NCBI RefSeq assembly: GCF_008084145.1
Contig: NZ_VSDO01000002.1
Span: 620,001 to 684,000 of the forward strand
Reading direction: 5' to 3'
DNA length: 64,000 bases
Source: Paenibacillus faecis
GTDB taxonomy: Bacteria > Bacillota > Bacilli > Paenibacillales > Paenibacillaceae
Within the stretch, counting starts at the first letter, position 1, and each line of letters opens with the position of its first letter. Below the pieces are notes generated by a model, which had not been told where the DNA came from, did no database searches, and was given only the letters and a program-made list of their open reading frames with translations. The translations under genes and the position numbers were made by a program. Shown one piece after another: positions 1 through 7,931 of this stretch.

Positions 1-1
1 C

Positions 2-232
2 GTTTCTTTGGAGCAGGGCGAGATATTGCTTCTCTGCAGCGACGGGCTCAGCAATTATGTAACCCTGGAACAGATGACCCGAACGCTCGGAGCTGCGGAT
101 CTCGAGTTGAACGACCGCGCCGACCGTTTGCTGCGGCTTGCTTTGATCGCCGGAGGCGACGATAACATCACCGTGGCTTTGCTGGAGCATTCCGGAGAAG
201 ACGGGTTAAGCGTAAAGGAGTGGAACACATGA
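2..232 (+). CDS. prpC: PP2C-type Ser/Thr protein phosphatase, C-terminal part (window edge)
   Basis: This is the last 76 codons of a PP2C/Stp phosphatase whose start lies before the window. It carries the late PP2C motifs: CSDGLSN (metal-binding Asp region) and GGDDNITVALL near the end. Family members remove phosphate from proteins phosphorylated by the partner PASTA kinase. The stop TGA at 230-232 overlaps the ATG of the kinase gene (ATGA), which indicates translational coupling. Pairing of prpC with prkC is standard in Bacillales, so the identity is secure although the N-terminal part is not visible. Confidence 0.9.
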   Translation, partial: VSLEQGEILLLCSDGLSNYVTLEQMTRTLGAADLELNDRADRLLRLALIAGGDDNITVALLEHSGEDGLSVKEWNT

Positions 233-2397
233 TCGGACACGAATTGGGCGGTCGTTACCAGATAATCGAACGGGTCGGGGGCGGCGGGATGGCCTTGGTC
301 TACAAGGCGCAGGATATCCTGTTAAACCGGTTCGTGGCTATAAAAGTGCTGCGACAGCAATTTGTGAATGACGAGGAATTCATTCGACGCTTTCGCCGGG
401 AGGCCCAATCGGCCGCGTCTTTATCCCATCCGAATATCGTCAGCGTATATGATGTAGGGCAGGAAGAAGATGTCCATTACATCGTTATGGAATACGTGGA
501 GGGCCAGAACTTAAACGAGATCATCAAGGAACGGGCGCCTCTGCAAGTGGAAGAAGCCGTCCGAATCGCTTCGCAAATCGCGGATGCGCTGGATCATGCC
601 CATCAGAACCAAATCATTCACCGGGATATTAAACCTCATAACATTTTGATCGGCAAAAACGGGCGCGTAAAGGTAACGGATTTCGGGATCGCCCGCGCGG
701 TGACCTCGGCCACCATCACCCAGACGGGATCGGTCGTGGGTTCCGTGCACTACTTCTCGCCGGAGCATGCCAAAGGCGTTGCCACGGGGGAGAAGTCGGA
801 TTTGTATTCGCTGGGGATTGTGCTCTATCAAATGCTTACGGGCCGCCTTCCTTTTCTGGGGGAGAGTCCGATCAGCGTTGCGCTGAAGCACCTCCAGGAG
901 CATTTTGACGAGCCTCGTGCCGTCAATCCGATGATTCCGCAGAGCGTGGAAAATATTATTCTAAAATCCATGCGCAAAAGCCCCGCTGAGCGGTACCAAT
1001 CGGCCAAAGAGATGCTGCGCGATCTGGAGACCTGCCTGCTTCCGGAGAGACGGCTGGAATCCAAGCTTTCGTTCTCCGACGAGGAGGACGAGGACAGCAC
1101 GCGGATTGTGCCGGCGATTAAACCGCAAAGCGCGTCGGCTGCCGGCGGGACGAAGCGATCACGGGACGCTCAGGCTCCGGAGAAGAGCCAAAATGCCGCC
1201 AAGAAAACCGCCGACAAGAAAAAAGCCATCTTGTGGATTAGTCTTACTGTCATTTTACTTATTGCCATGCTTGGCGTTGCTTGGTATGTGAACAAATTGG
1301 TGACCGTTGCCGATGTCAAGGTGCCTAGCATATTGAATATGTCTGAACAGGATGCGACCGACCTCCTGACCAAGGAGGGGCTGACGGTCGGTACGATAAA
1401 ACGGGAATACAAGGAAGGGGTAGACGAAGGAATCGTCTACGAACAGAGCAAGCCTGAAGGAACCATGGTGAAGCAGGGCTCCATCCTCGATTTCACGGTA
1501 AGTACAACCAAGCCGATCGAAACGAAAAAAATGCCTTCACTTTCGGGCAGCACTTACGAGGAGGCGGTCGAGCAGCTCGTCGCCCTTGGCGTCGACGAAG
1601 ACCGGATCGACAAAAAAGAGGAGCCCGACAACGAGATGGAAGCCGGCAAGGTATTCGGTCAAAGCCCGGATGCCGACGCCGATTTCGACCCCGAGGCGGT
1701 TAGTATCGTGCTTAGGGTCAGCACGGGACCCGAAGAGGTGGTTATGCCGAATCTCGTGAATATGACGCGGGAGCAGGCGGAAGCGGAACTGAAGAAGCTA
1801 GGTCTCGTACTGGCGAAAGACGGGATCAAGGAGAAGCCGAGCTACGAGATCGCCGCCGGTAAAGTGGTGGAGCAATGGCCGTATAATCCCAACGAAAAAG
1901 TCGAGCCTGGCAAAGAAGTGACGCTGTTCATCAGCTCGGGCTACCCGCCTGAAGCGATCGAATATACCTTTGAGGTGCCGGTCGCTCCCGCCGCCGAAGG
2001 CCAGATGAGCAAGATCGGGCTGATCGTCGAGGATGCCCGGGGAGAGAATCAGGATATGGGGACCACGAAAGTAGGGAAACCGCAGTACCTGTCGGTGAAC
2101 ATGATCCTCGCTCCGAACAAGGACGGCGTGGTCAAGGTATACCGTGACGGGGCGTACCTGGAAGCTTATCCGATCTCTTATATCGATGCCAAACAGGGAA
2201 CGGTGCCGCTTCTGCCGCTTCCGGGAAGCGAGCAGACGGAGGAGCCGTCCAATTATGAGGAGCCGATGGACGAGATTCCGAATACCGGCATGATTCAAGC
2301 CAATTCCTTGGCCAAAGCTGAAAAGAAAAACGGCAAAGCAAACGGAAGAGGTAATGAAAATGGTAAAGGTAATGGCAACGGCAATAAAAACAAATAA
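229..2397 (+). CDS. prkC: PASTA-domain Ser/Thr protein kinase PrkC
   Basis: Membrane kinase that senses peptidoglycan fragments and phosphorylates cytoplasmic targets. Residues ~10-270 are a Hanks-type kinase: glycine-rich loop RVGGGGMALVYKA, catalytic lysine in VAIKVL, catalytic loop HRDIKPHN and DFGIARA. A basic linker leads to one membrane segment at ~333-354, followed by three extracellular PASTA repeats (~360-425, 434-498, 503-569) and an Asn/Gly/Lys-rich tail. A GTG at 220 is in frame, but ATG 229 is preferred: AAAGGAG at 214-220 is then 8 nt upstream and the ATGA overlap with the phosphatase is kept. Length ~722 aa is near the family norm, somewhat long because of the C-terminal extension. 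Confidence 0.95.
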   Translation: MIGHELGGRYQIIERVGGGGMALVYKAQDILLNRFVAIKVLRQQFVNDEEFIRRFRREAQSAASLSHPNIVSVYDVGQEEDVHYIVMEYVEGQNLNEIIKERAPLQVEEAVRIASQIADALDHAHQNQIIHRDIKPHNILIGKNGRVKVTDFGIARAVTSATITQTGSVVGSVHYFSPEHAKGVATGEKSDLYSLGIVLYQMLTGRLPFLGESPISVALKHLQEHFDEPRAVNPMIPQSVENIILKSMRKSPAERYQSAKEMLRDLETCLLPERRLESKLSFSDEEDEDSTRIVPAIKPQSASAAGGTKRSRDAQAPEKSQNAAKKTADKKKAILWISLTVILLIAMLGVAWYVNKLVTVADVKVPSILNMSEQDATDLLTKEGLTVGTIKREYKEGVDEGIVYEQSKPEGTMVKQGSILDFTVSTTKPIETKKMPSLSGSTYEEAVEQLVALGVDEDRIDKKEEPDNEMEAGKVFGQSPDADADFDPEAVSIVLRVSTGPEEVVMPNLVNMTREQAEAELKKLGLVLAKDGIKEKPSYEIAAGKVVEQWPYNPNEKVEPGKEVTLFISSGYPPEAIEYTFEVPVAPAAEGQMSKIGLIVEDARGENQDMGTTKVGKPQYLSVNMILAPNKDGVVKVYRDGAYLEAYPISYIDAKQGTVPLLPLPGSEQTEEPSNYEEPMDEIPNTGMIQANSLAKAEKKNGKANGRGNENGKGNGNGNKNK

Positions 2398-2429
2398 GGA
2401 AGATCGACGCGAAAGTGAGGCCTGCCTAT

Positions 2430-3338
2430 ATGCCTGAAGGCTTGATTGTAAAGGCATTAAGCGGATATTACTATGTGAAGCCCGACGCCGCGGCTCCCGG
2501 TGAGACGATCCAGTGCCGCGGGCGGGGCATTTTCAAGAAAAAGGGCTTGTCCCCGCTGGTAGGCGACCGGGTTGTATATGCGCCTACCGAAAACGGCGAA
2601 GGGACGGTCGATCAGATTTTGCCCCGTGAAACCGAGCTGATCCGCCCTCCGGTGGCGAATGCGAAGCTGGCCGTGCTGCTTTTTTCGTTGAAGGAGCCGG
2701 ATCTGAATCTGCAATTGCTGGACAAGTTCCTGGTCCATATCGAGCATGCCGGACTCAAGACGCTGATCTGCCTCACCAAGGAAGATTTGCTGGAGGAGGC
2801 GGATGACGGCAGCACCCGGGACCTAACGTTGAAGGTACAGGAAATGTACCGTCAAATCGGCTACGAGGTTCTGATTACAAGCTCGCGGACCGGCCTTGGC
2901 ACGGAGGAGGTCAAATCCCGCCTTGCCGGGGAAATCAGCGTGTTCTCGGGCCAATCCGGCGTAGGCAAGTCCTCCTTGCTGAACGCCATGCTTCCAGGGC
3001 TCACCTTGGAAACGAGCGAGATCAGTATGAAGCTGGGCCGCGGCCGGCACACCACGCGGCATGTGGAGTTGATCGAGCTTGAAAACGGGGGCTATGTGGC
3101 GGATACGCCGGGGTTTAGCCAGCTTGATTTTTTGGAACTCGGCATTGAAGAACTGTCCTCCTGCTTCCGGGAGTTTCACGACTACGCGGAGGCATGCAAA
3201 TTCCGGGGCTGCAGCCATCTTCACGAGCCGGGCTGCAAAGTACGGGAAGCCGCCGCCGAGGGAGTCATCGCTCCAAGCCGCTACGAACACTATGTACAGT
3301 TCCATGAAGAGATGAAAGACAAAAAACGGAGGTATTAG
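2430..3338 (+). CDS. rsgA: Ribosome small-subunit-dependent GTPase RsgA
   Basis: Circularly permuted GTPase that assists late maturation of the 30S subunit. The protein has an N-terminal OB fold, the G4-like LTKEDL before the P-loop [14 protein letters not shown], the DTPGF G3 motif after it, and a C-terminal zinc knuckle ([14 protein letters not shown]). I chose ATG 2430 ([10 protein letters not shown], the usual RsgA N-terminus) with GTGAGG at 2415-2420; GTG 2415 would add five residues. It follows prkC by 32 nt and precedes rpe by 4 nt, the same order as B. subtilis prkC-rsgA-rpe. Confidence 0.95.
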   Translation: MPEGLIVKALSGYYYVKPDAAAPGETIQCRGRGIFKKKGLSPLVGDRVVYAPTENGEGTVDQILPRETELIRPPVANAKLAVLLFSLKEPDLNLQLLDKFLVHIEHAGLKTLICLTKEDLLEEADDGSTRDLTLKVQEMYRQIGYEVLITSSRTGLGTEEVKSRLAGEISVFSGQSGVGKSSLLNAMLPGLTLETSEISMKLGRGRHTTRHVELIELENGGYVADTPGFSQLDFLELGIEELSSCFREFHDYAEACKFRGCSHLHEPGCKVREAAAEGVIAPSRYEHYVQFHEEMKDKKRRY

Positions 3339-3342
3339 CTTC

Positions 3343-4005
3343 ATGTCCAATGTCTATATTGCCCCATCCATTTTATCGGCGAATTTTGCCAAGCTCGGCG
3401 AAGAAGTAGCCGACGTGGAGCGCGCGGGAGCGGATTGGCTCCATGTGGACGTCATGGACGGCCATTTTGTGCCGAATCTGACGTTCGGGCCCCTCGTCAT
3501 GGGGGCGATTGCGCCGCTGACCAATCTGCCGCTGGACGTGCATCTGATGATCGAGCAGCCCGAGCAATATATTCCGGCGTTCGCCGAAGCAGGCGCTCAT
3601 GTGATTACCGTGCACGCCGAGGCTTGCGTGCACTTGCACCGCGTTATTCACATGATTAAAGAACGCGGCGTCAAAGCCGGCGTCGCGATCAATCCGGCCA
3701 CACCGGCCGCGGCGATTCGCGAGGTGCTGGAGGATATCGACCTGGCGCTGGTCATGACCGTGAACCCGGGATTCGGCGGACAGGCGTTTATTCCGGGAAC
3801 GCTGCGAAAAATCCGCCAACTGAACGAGTGGAAGCGAGAACTGGGCCTTTCGCATTTGCGCATTGAGGTTGACGGCGGCATTTCGGCGGAAACGGCGCCG
3901 CTGGTAACGGAAGCGGGAGCGGATGTGCTGGTGGCGGGAAACGCGGTCTTCGGACGGCCCGACCGGCGCGAAGCGATCGCGGAAATCAGAAACCGGGTGA
4001 AGTAG
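3343..4005 (+). CDS. rpe: Ribulose-phosphate 3-epimerase
   Basis: Interconverts ribulose 5-phosphate and xylulose 5-phosphate in the pentose phosphate pathway. The 220-aa TIM barrel contains the family signatures [42 protein letters not shown] and VDGGI, including the metal-binding His/Asp residues. The ribosome site ACGGAGG ends 10 nt before the ATG, and only 4 nt separate it from rsgA, so the two are co-transcribed. A strong hairpin terminator follows at 4046-4082. Confidence 0.97.
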   Translation: MSNVYIAPSILSANFAKLGEEVADVERAGADWLHVDVMDGHFVPNLTFGPLVMGAIAPLTNLPLDVHLMIEQPEQYIPAFAEAGAHVITVHAEACVHLHRVIHMIKERGVKAGVAINPATPAAAIREVLEDIDLALVMTVNPGFGGQAFIPGTLRKIRQLNEWKRELGLSHLRIEVDGGISAETAPLVTEAGADVLVAGNAVFGRPDRREAIAEIRNRVK

Positions 4006-4045
4006 TTGTCCGGTGGCATAGGGCTGCGCCATGGCGCATACAATG

Positions 4046-4082
4046 GGTTACATGAGCAGGATTCTCATGTAGCCTTTTTTTT
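4046..4082 (+). terminator. Rho-independent terminator after rpe
   Basis: An 11-bp stem (GGTTACATGAG with CTCATGTAGCC, one G-T pair) with a 7-nt loop, followed by eight T residues. It closes the prkC-rsgA-rpe transcript. Confidence 0.9.
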
Positions 4083-4159
4083 GCGGCGGAAATACACGGG
4101 AAAGAGGCATGGAACATAGACTATGGGTGAAGGCATGAGAATGATGGGGAGGGTGAACG

Positions 4160-4240
4160 ATGAAATTTTACACATTCAAGCTGCCTAAATTTTTGGGAGG
4201 GTTTGTTAAGGCTGTTTTGAACACGTTTCACAAAAACTAG
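4160..4240 (+). CDS. spoVM: Stage V sporulation protein M (26 aa)
   Basis: A 26-codon gene encoding MKFYTFKLPKFLGGFVKAVL followed by six more residues. It aligns without gaps to B. subtilis SpoVM, an amphipathic helix that marks the positively curved forespore membrane and anchors SpoIVA. The Pro-9 kink, the LPKFLGG motif and the basic face are all kept. GGGAGGG at 4147-4153 is 6 nt upstream. The position between rpe and rpmB is exactly that in other Bacillales. Genes this short are easily missed by automated annotation. Expression is presumably from a sigma-E-type promoter in the gap after rpe, which I could not locate. Confidence 0.95.
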   Translation: MKFYTFKLPKFLGGFVKAVLNTFHKN

Positions 4241-4284
4241 GGCAGGCGCATCCCTGAGACGGGTCGGTGAAACCGGGAAGCACC

Positions 4285-4317
4285 AAAAAAGCACCTCTAT
4301 TAGAAAAGGTGCTTTTT
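4285..4317. terminator. Bidirectional terminator between spoVM and rpmB
   Basis: Stem AAAAAGCACCT / AGGTGCTTTTT with an 11-nt loop. The A-tract on one side and T-tract on the other let it act for spoVM (plus) and rpmB (minus). Confidence 0.9.
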
Positions 4318-4338
4318 GTCTATATGCTTATTTGAGCC

Positions 4339-4527
4339 TTACACGCGAGTCACTTTACCGGATTTCAAAGCCCGGGTGCTGACATATACGCGCTTCGGTT
4401 TACCGTCTACCAAGATCCGTACTTTTTGCACGTTTACGCCCCAAGAACGACGGTTACGGTTGTTGGCATGGGAAACATGGTTACCGCTGCTTGGCTTTTT
4501 GCCTGTTACATAACATTTGCGAGACAT
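4339..4527 (-). CDS. rpmB: 50S ribosomal protein L28
   Basis: A 62-aa basic protein, [20 protein letters not shown] at its start, matching bacterial L28. Only one cysteine (C5) remains of the zinc-binding set seen in Cys-rich L28 paralogs, so this is the zinc-independent form. The ribosome site GGAGG lies 8 nt before the ATG on the minus strand. It is convergent with spoVM and divergent from the asp23-family gene, as in other Bacillales. A vegetative-type promoter about 150 nt upstream implies a long untranslated leader. Confidence 0.96.
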   Translation of the reverse strand: MSRKCYVTGKKPSSGNHVSHANNRNRRSWGVNVQKVRILVDGKPKRVYVSTRALKSGKVTRV

Positions 4528-4673
4528 TTCATTACACCTCCTGTTCCAAATACACCTGTCTTGAAATAAGGTTCATTATCAAGTTCACGGTTATTGTTCA
4601 ACCCGGCCGAGGTCGGGTGATTTCCTGAACCCAGCCTGAAGGCAGAGGAAACCTCATAAAACAATACTTAAAT

Positions 4674-4703
4674 ATAATATCATAGTAAAAAAAGCTCCGT
4701 CAA
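4674..4703 (-). promoter_or_regulatory. Predicted sigma-A promoter of rpmB
   Basis: On the minus strand TTGACG (4698-4703) and TATTAT (4674-4679) are separated by 18 nt. Transcription would give a leader of ~140 nt, which contains a GC-rich inverted stretch near 4600-4615 that could fold. Confidence 0.7.
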
Positions 4704-4816
4704 CCGATCGACAAACATTATTTCGGGCCGATTCCATCTTTTATTTATTTCTCTTTACTCTTATAGTACAATATTGTTTAGTCCATAATATTTTCAAGGG
4801 AGGAGTGAGTGCAGAC

Positions 4817-5176
4817 GTGGCTATACAATTGGATACTCAATATGGACGCATCGATATCTCGGATGAAGCGATCGCGGTAATCGCCGGATCGGCCGCCATG
4901 GAATGTTATGGACTCGTGGGAATGGCAAGCCGAAAGCAGTTTAAAGACGGTATCGCCGAATTGCTGGGACGCGAAAACTTGGCCCGCGGAGTGGAAGTCA
5001 AGCTGGATAATAACCGATTGGCCATTTATCTTTATATTATAGTCAGTTACGGCACGAAAATTTCCGAGGTAGCACACAACATACAACAAAAAGTGAAATA
5101 CGTGTTGAATGAGGTCGTTGGGCTTGAGGTGGCCGAGGTGGGCATCATCGTTCAAGGCGTACGTGTATCAAGCTAG
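4817..5176 (+). CDS. Asp23/Gls24 family envelope stress protein (YloU-like)
   Basis: A ~119-aa Asp23-domain protein (IDISDEAIAVIAG...AAMECYGLVGMA). Family members are associated with envelope stress and the membrane. GTG 4817 (MAIQLDTQYGRIDIS) is chosen over the upstream GTG 4805, because 4805 would abut the GGGAGGAG site with almost no spacing. It precedes the fatty acid kinase gene by 14 nt, the conserved yloU-yloV pair. The link between Asp23 proteins and fatty-acid incorporation is based on gene neighbourhood and is not shown here. Confidence 0.88.
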   Translation: MAIQLDTQYGRIDISDEAIAVIAGSAAMECYGLVGMASRKQFKDGIAELLGRENLARGVEVKLDNNRLAIYLYIIVSYGTKISEVAHNIQQKVKYVLNEVVGLEVAEVGIIVQGVRVSS

Positions 5177-5190
5177 GAAGGGGAATTCTC

Positions 5191-6966
5191 TTGAGTAAGC
5201 GTTCTATTAACGGAACAGATTTTACCGCCATGGTCCTTGCCGGGGCGGAGCGTTTGGGGCAGCATGCCGAGCATGTCAACTCCCTGAACGTATTTCCGGT
5301 ACCCGATGGGGATACCGGGACCAATATGAATCTCACGATGACAGCCGGCGTGACCGAGCTGAAAAATAGCGGAACGGGCGGTGTAGGCAGCCGGGCGGGC
5401 GTTTTGTCCAAAGGGTTGCTGATGGGTGCACGCGGAAATTCGGGGGTGATTCTGTCCCAGTTATTCCGCGGTTTCAGCCGTTCCGTCGCCGCTTACGATG
5501 AACTGAATACCGTACAGTTTGCCGCAGGCTTGCAAAGCGGTGTCGATACCGCTTATAAAGCGGTGGTGAAACCGGTTGAAGGAACGATTCTGACCGTGGC
5601 CAAGGAAGCCGCCAAGCATGCGGTGTTTTATGCCCGCCGCACGACGGACATCACCGAGCTGATGACCGAAGTCCTGGCCAAAGCGAAGGAAGCGCTGGCC
5701 AGCACGCCGGAGCTTCTTCCGGTCTTGAAACAGGTAGGCGTCGTCGATTCGGGCGGACAGGGACTGGTCTATATTTATGAAGGCTTTCTGGAGCAACTGA
5801 CCGGCAAAGTGCAGCCGTACATACCTGCCCAGGAGGCGGCAAGCGGGGTTTCGGCTCCGGCTCGTCCGGAGGCGCCGACGGCGGCCGTCAACCATCCTGC
5901 GCATCACGCGTCCGCACAAGCCCAATTGGATACCGAGGATATCGAGTTTTTATACGATATGGAGTTTTTCATCAACCGTAAGCTGGGCGCCGGTCCGGGG
6001 AGCCATTTCGATGAGGATCAGTTCAGGAAAGCGTTGTCAGTGAACGGGGACTCAATTATCGTCATCGCGGATGACGAAGTGATCAAGGTGCATGTTCATT
6101 CCAAGGCCCCGGGCGAAGTGCTGAATCTGGCACTGCGATACGGAGAAATTACGCAAATTCACATTTTGAATATGCGCGAGCAGCATCGTGACTTGCTGAC
6201 CGCGGGCATGGATGCGGCTCCGATGCCGGAACTGTTTGCCGAAATACCGGCTGAACCGGTTCGCGAAACCGATCCGGCCGAGCTGCCGGCCCATGAGATC
6301 GCTCCTTATGGATTCATCGCCGTAGCTTCCGGGCAAGGGATCACGGATATTTTCAAAAGCTTGGGCGTCGACGTCGTTCTGTCCGGCGGCCAAACGATGA
6401 ATCCGAGTACCGAGGATTTCGTGAAGGCGATTCACTCGATCTCGGCACAGCACATTTTTGTGCTTCCCAACAATTCCAATATCGTGCTTGCGGCCCAACA
6501 AGCGAGAGACCTTCTGGAGGGCGAGCGCAGCGTGACGGTCATCCCGAGCAAGAGCATTCCGCAAGGAATCGCGGCGGCCTTCGCCTTCCAGGAAGAAGAG
6601 AATGCCGACAGCAATACGGATAACATGATCCGCGCCGTGCAGCATGTAAAGACCGGACAAGTCACTTACGCCGTACGGGATACGGTGTTTGACGATCTGG
6701 AAATTACGGCGGGTCATTATATCGGCATCGCGGATTCCAAAATCGTCAGCACGGAGGAAGGGCTGCTGGAGACAAGCCAAGCGCTGCTTGCGAAAATGCT
6801 GGCCGGCGGAGACGAAATCGTCACGATATTGGTCGGGGAAGAAGCGACGCCGGAGACCACCGGACTTCTTTCCGCCTGGATTCATGATACTTATCCCGAT
6901 GTTGAAGTCGAAGTGCACAGCGGCGGTCAGCCGATTTATTATTATTTGTTCTCTGTCGAATCATAA
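5191..6966 (+). CDS. fakA: Fatty acid kinase catalytic subunit FakA (YloV, DAK2 domain)
   Basis: Phosphorylates fatty acids that are presented by a FakB (DegV-fold) partner. The N-terminal DhaL/DAK2 domain has NSLNVFPVPDGDTGTNM (Mg-ATP binding aspartates) and GARGNSGVILSQ, and the C-terminal region carries the FakA middle and DegV-like domains. At 591 aa it is slightly longer than the ~550 aa family norm; the excess is an Ala/Pro-rich linker at ~215-240. It starts at TTG 5191 with AGGAAGGGG 7 nt before. The next gene is a DegV protein, a natural FakB partner. Confidence 0.9.
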   Translation: MSKRSINGTDFTAMVLAGAERLGQHAEHVNSLNVFPVPDGDTGTNMNLTMTAGVTELKNSGTGGVGSRAGVLSKGLLMGARGNSGVILSQLFRGFSRSVAAYDELNTVQFAAGLQSGVDTAYKAVVKPVEGTILTVAKEAAKHAVFYARRTTDITELMTEVLAKAKEALASTPELLPVLKQVGVVDSGGQGLVYIYEGFLEQLTGKVQPYIPAQEAASGVSAPARPEAPTAAVNHPAHHASAQAQLDTEDIEFLYDMEFFINRKLGAGPGSHFDEDQFRKALSVNGDSIIVIADDEVIKVHVHSKAPGEVLNLALRYGEITQIHILNMREQHRDLLTAGMDAAPMPELFAEIPAEPVRETDPAELPAHEIAPYGFIAVASGQGITDIFKSLGVDVVLSGGQTMNPSTEDFVKAIHSISAQHIFVLPNNSNIVLAAQQARDLLEGERSVTVIPSKSIPQGIAAAFAFQEEENADSNTDNMIRAVQHVKTGQVTYAVRDTVFDDLEITAGHYIGIADSKIVSTEEGLLETSQALLAKMLAGGDEIVTILVGEEATPETTGLLSAWIHDTYPDVEVEVHSGGQPIYYYLFSVES

Positions 6967-6995
6967 GGCAGGGATAGAGAAGAGGGGGATTCTAT

Positions 6996-7865
6996 TTGAA
7001 GCAGGCAGTTATCGTTGCCGACAGTACGGCTGATGTTCCAAAGAGCATGGTGGAGGAATACGGAATTCACATCGTGCCGATGCGGCTCGCTTTTGGAGAC
7101 GAGTCCTATCTGGAAGGCATCGACATTACCGCCTCGGAGTTCTACGATAAATTAACCAAATCCCGTGAACTTCCGACAACTTCACAGACCTCTCCATCCC
7201 AGTATGTTGAGGTATACCGGGAGCTTATGCAGAAGCATCCCGGTTCCCCGATCATTTCGATTCATATTTCCTCCGGTATGAGCGGAACTTACCAGTCGGC
7301 CAGATTGGCCAAGGAAATGCTGGAGGAGGAGGCCGGGGAGACGGCCGATATCACGGTCATCGACTCGCTGTGTGCGACGTACGGGTTCGGCCTTCAGGTT
7401 GTGCTGGCTGCCCGGATGGCCAAACAAGGCGCGACCGCCGAGGAAATCCGCGCCGAGGTGGAACGCGTCGGCAAGGGCCGCAGGCTGTATTTCCTGGTCG
7501 ATGTGCTGGAGTACCTGCAGAAGGGCGGCCGGATTGGAAAAGCGGCGGCCATTCTGGGCACGCTGCTCAACATCAAGCCGATTTTGTCGGTGGACCAGGA
7601 AGGCATTATTTACGCGGTCGATAAAGTAAGGGGCCACAAAAAGGCGGTTTCCCGCGTGATCGAGTTGTTCAAGAAAGATTTTGGCGATCACAAGGACGTT
7701 CATATCGCGGTCTGCGACGCGGTAACCCCGGAAGGGGCCGAGGAGATCATCCGGTTGATGTCCGAACACTTCACATTGCATGAGGTGGTCCGCACCAGCA
7801 TTGGGGCGGTGGTCGGCACCCATGTGGGACCGGGAACCGTCGCCGTGTTCGTGTGGCCGGCCTAA
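6996..7865 (+). CDS. DegV family fatty-acid-binding protein (FakB-like)
   Basis: A 289-aa DegV-fold protein: VADSTADVP at the start, TSQTSPSQY (fatty-acid carboxylate-binding Thr/Ser region), ISIHISSGMSGTYQSA and GKAAAILGTLLNIKPIL. DegV proteins bind a single acyl chain and, as FakB, deliver it to FakA for phosphorylation. TTG start with GAGGGGGA upstream. It lies 29 nt after fakA, which supports a kinase and binding-protein pair. Acyl specificity cannot be read from the sequence. Confidence 0.9.
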   Translation: MKQAVIVADSTADVPKSMVEEYGIHIVPMRLAFGDESYLEGIDITASEFYDKLTKSRELPTTSQTSPSQYVEVYRELMQKHPGSPIISIHISSGMSGTYQSARLAKEMLEEEAGETADITVIDSLCATYGFGLQVVLAARMAKQGATAEEIRAEVERVGKGRRLYFLVDVLEYLQKGGRIGKAAAILGTLLNIKPILSVDQEGIIYAVDKVRGHKKAVSRVIELFKKDFGDHKDVHIAVCDAVTPEGAEEIIRLMSEHFTLHEVVRTSIGAVVGTHVGPGTVAVFVWPA

Positions 7866-7931
7866 AGCCCGGTTGGAGCGGGACCCTTCGCCGGAAATCA
7901 TGCATCAGGGCTGTTAAAGCGAGGGATCAAG

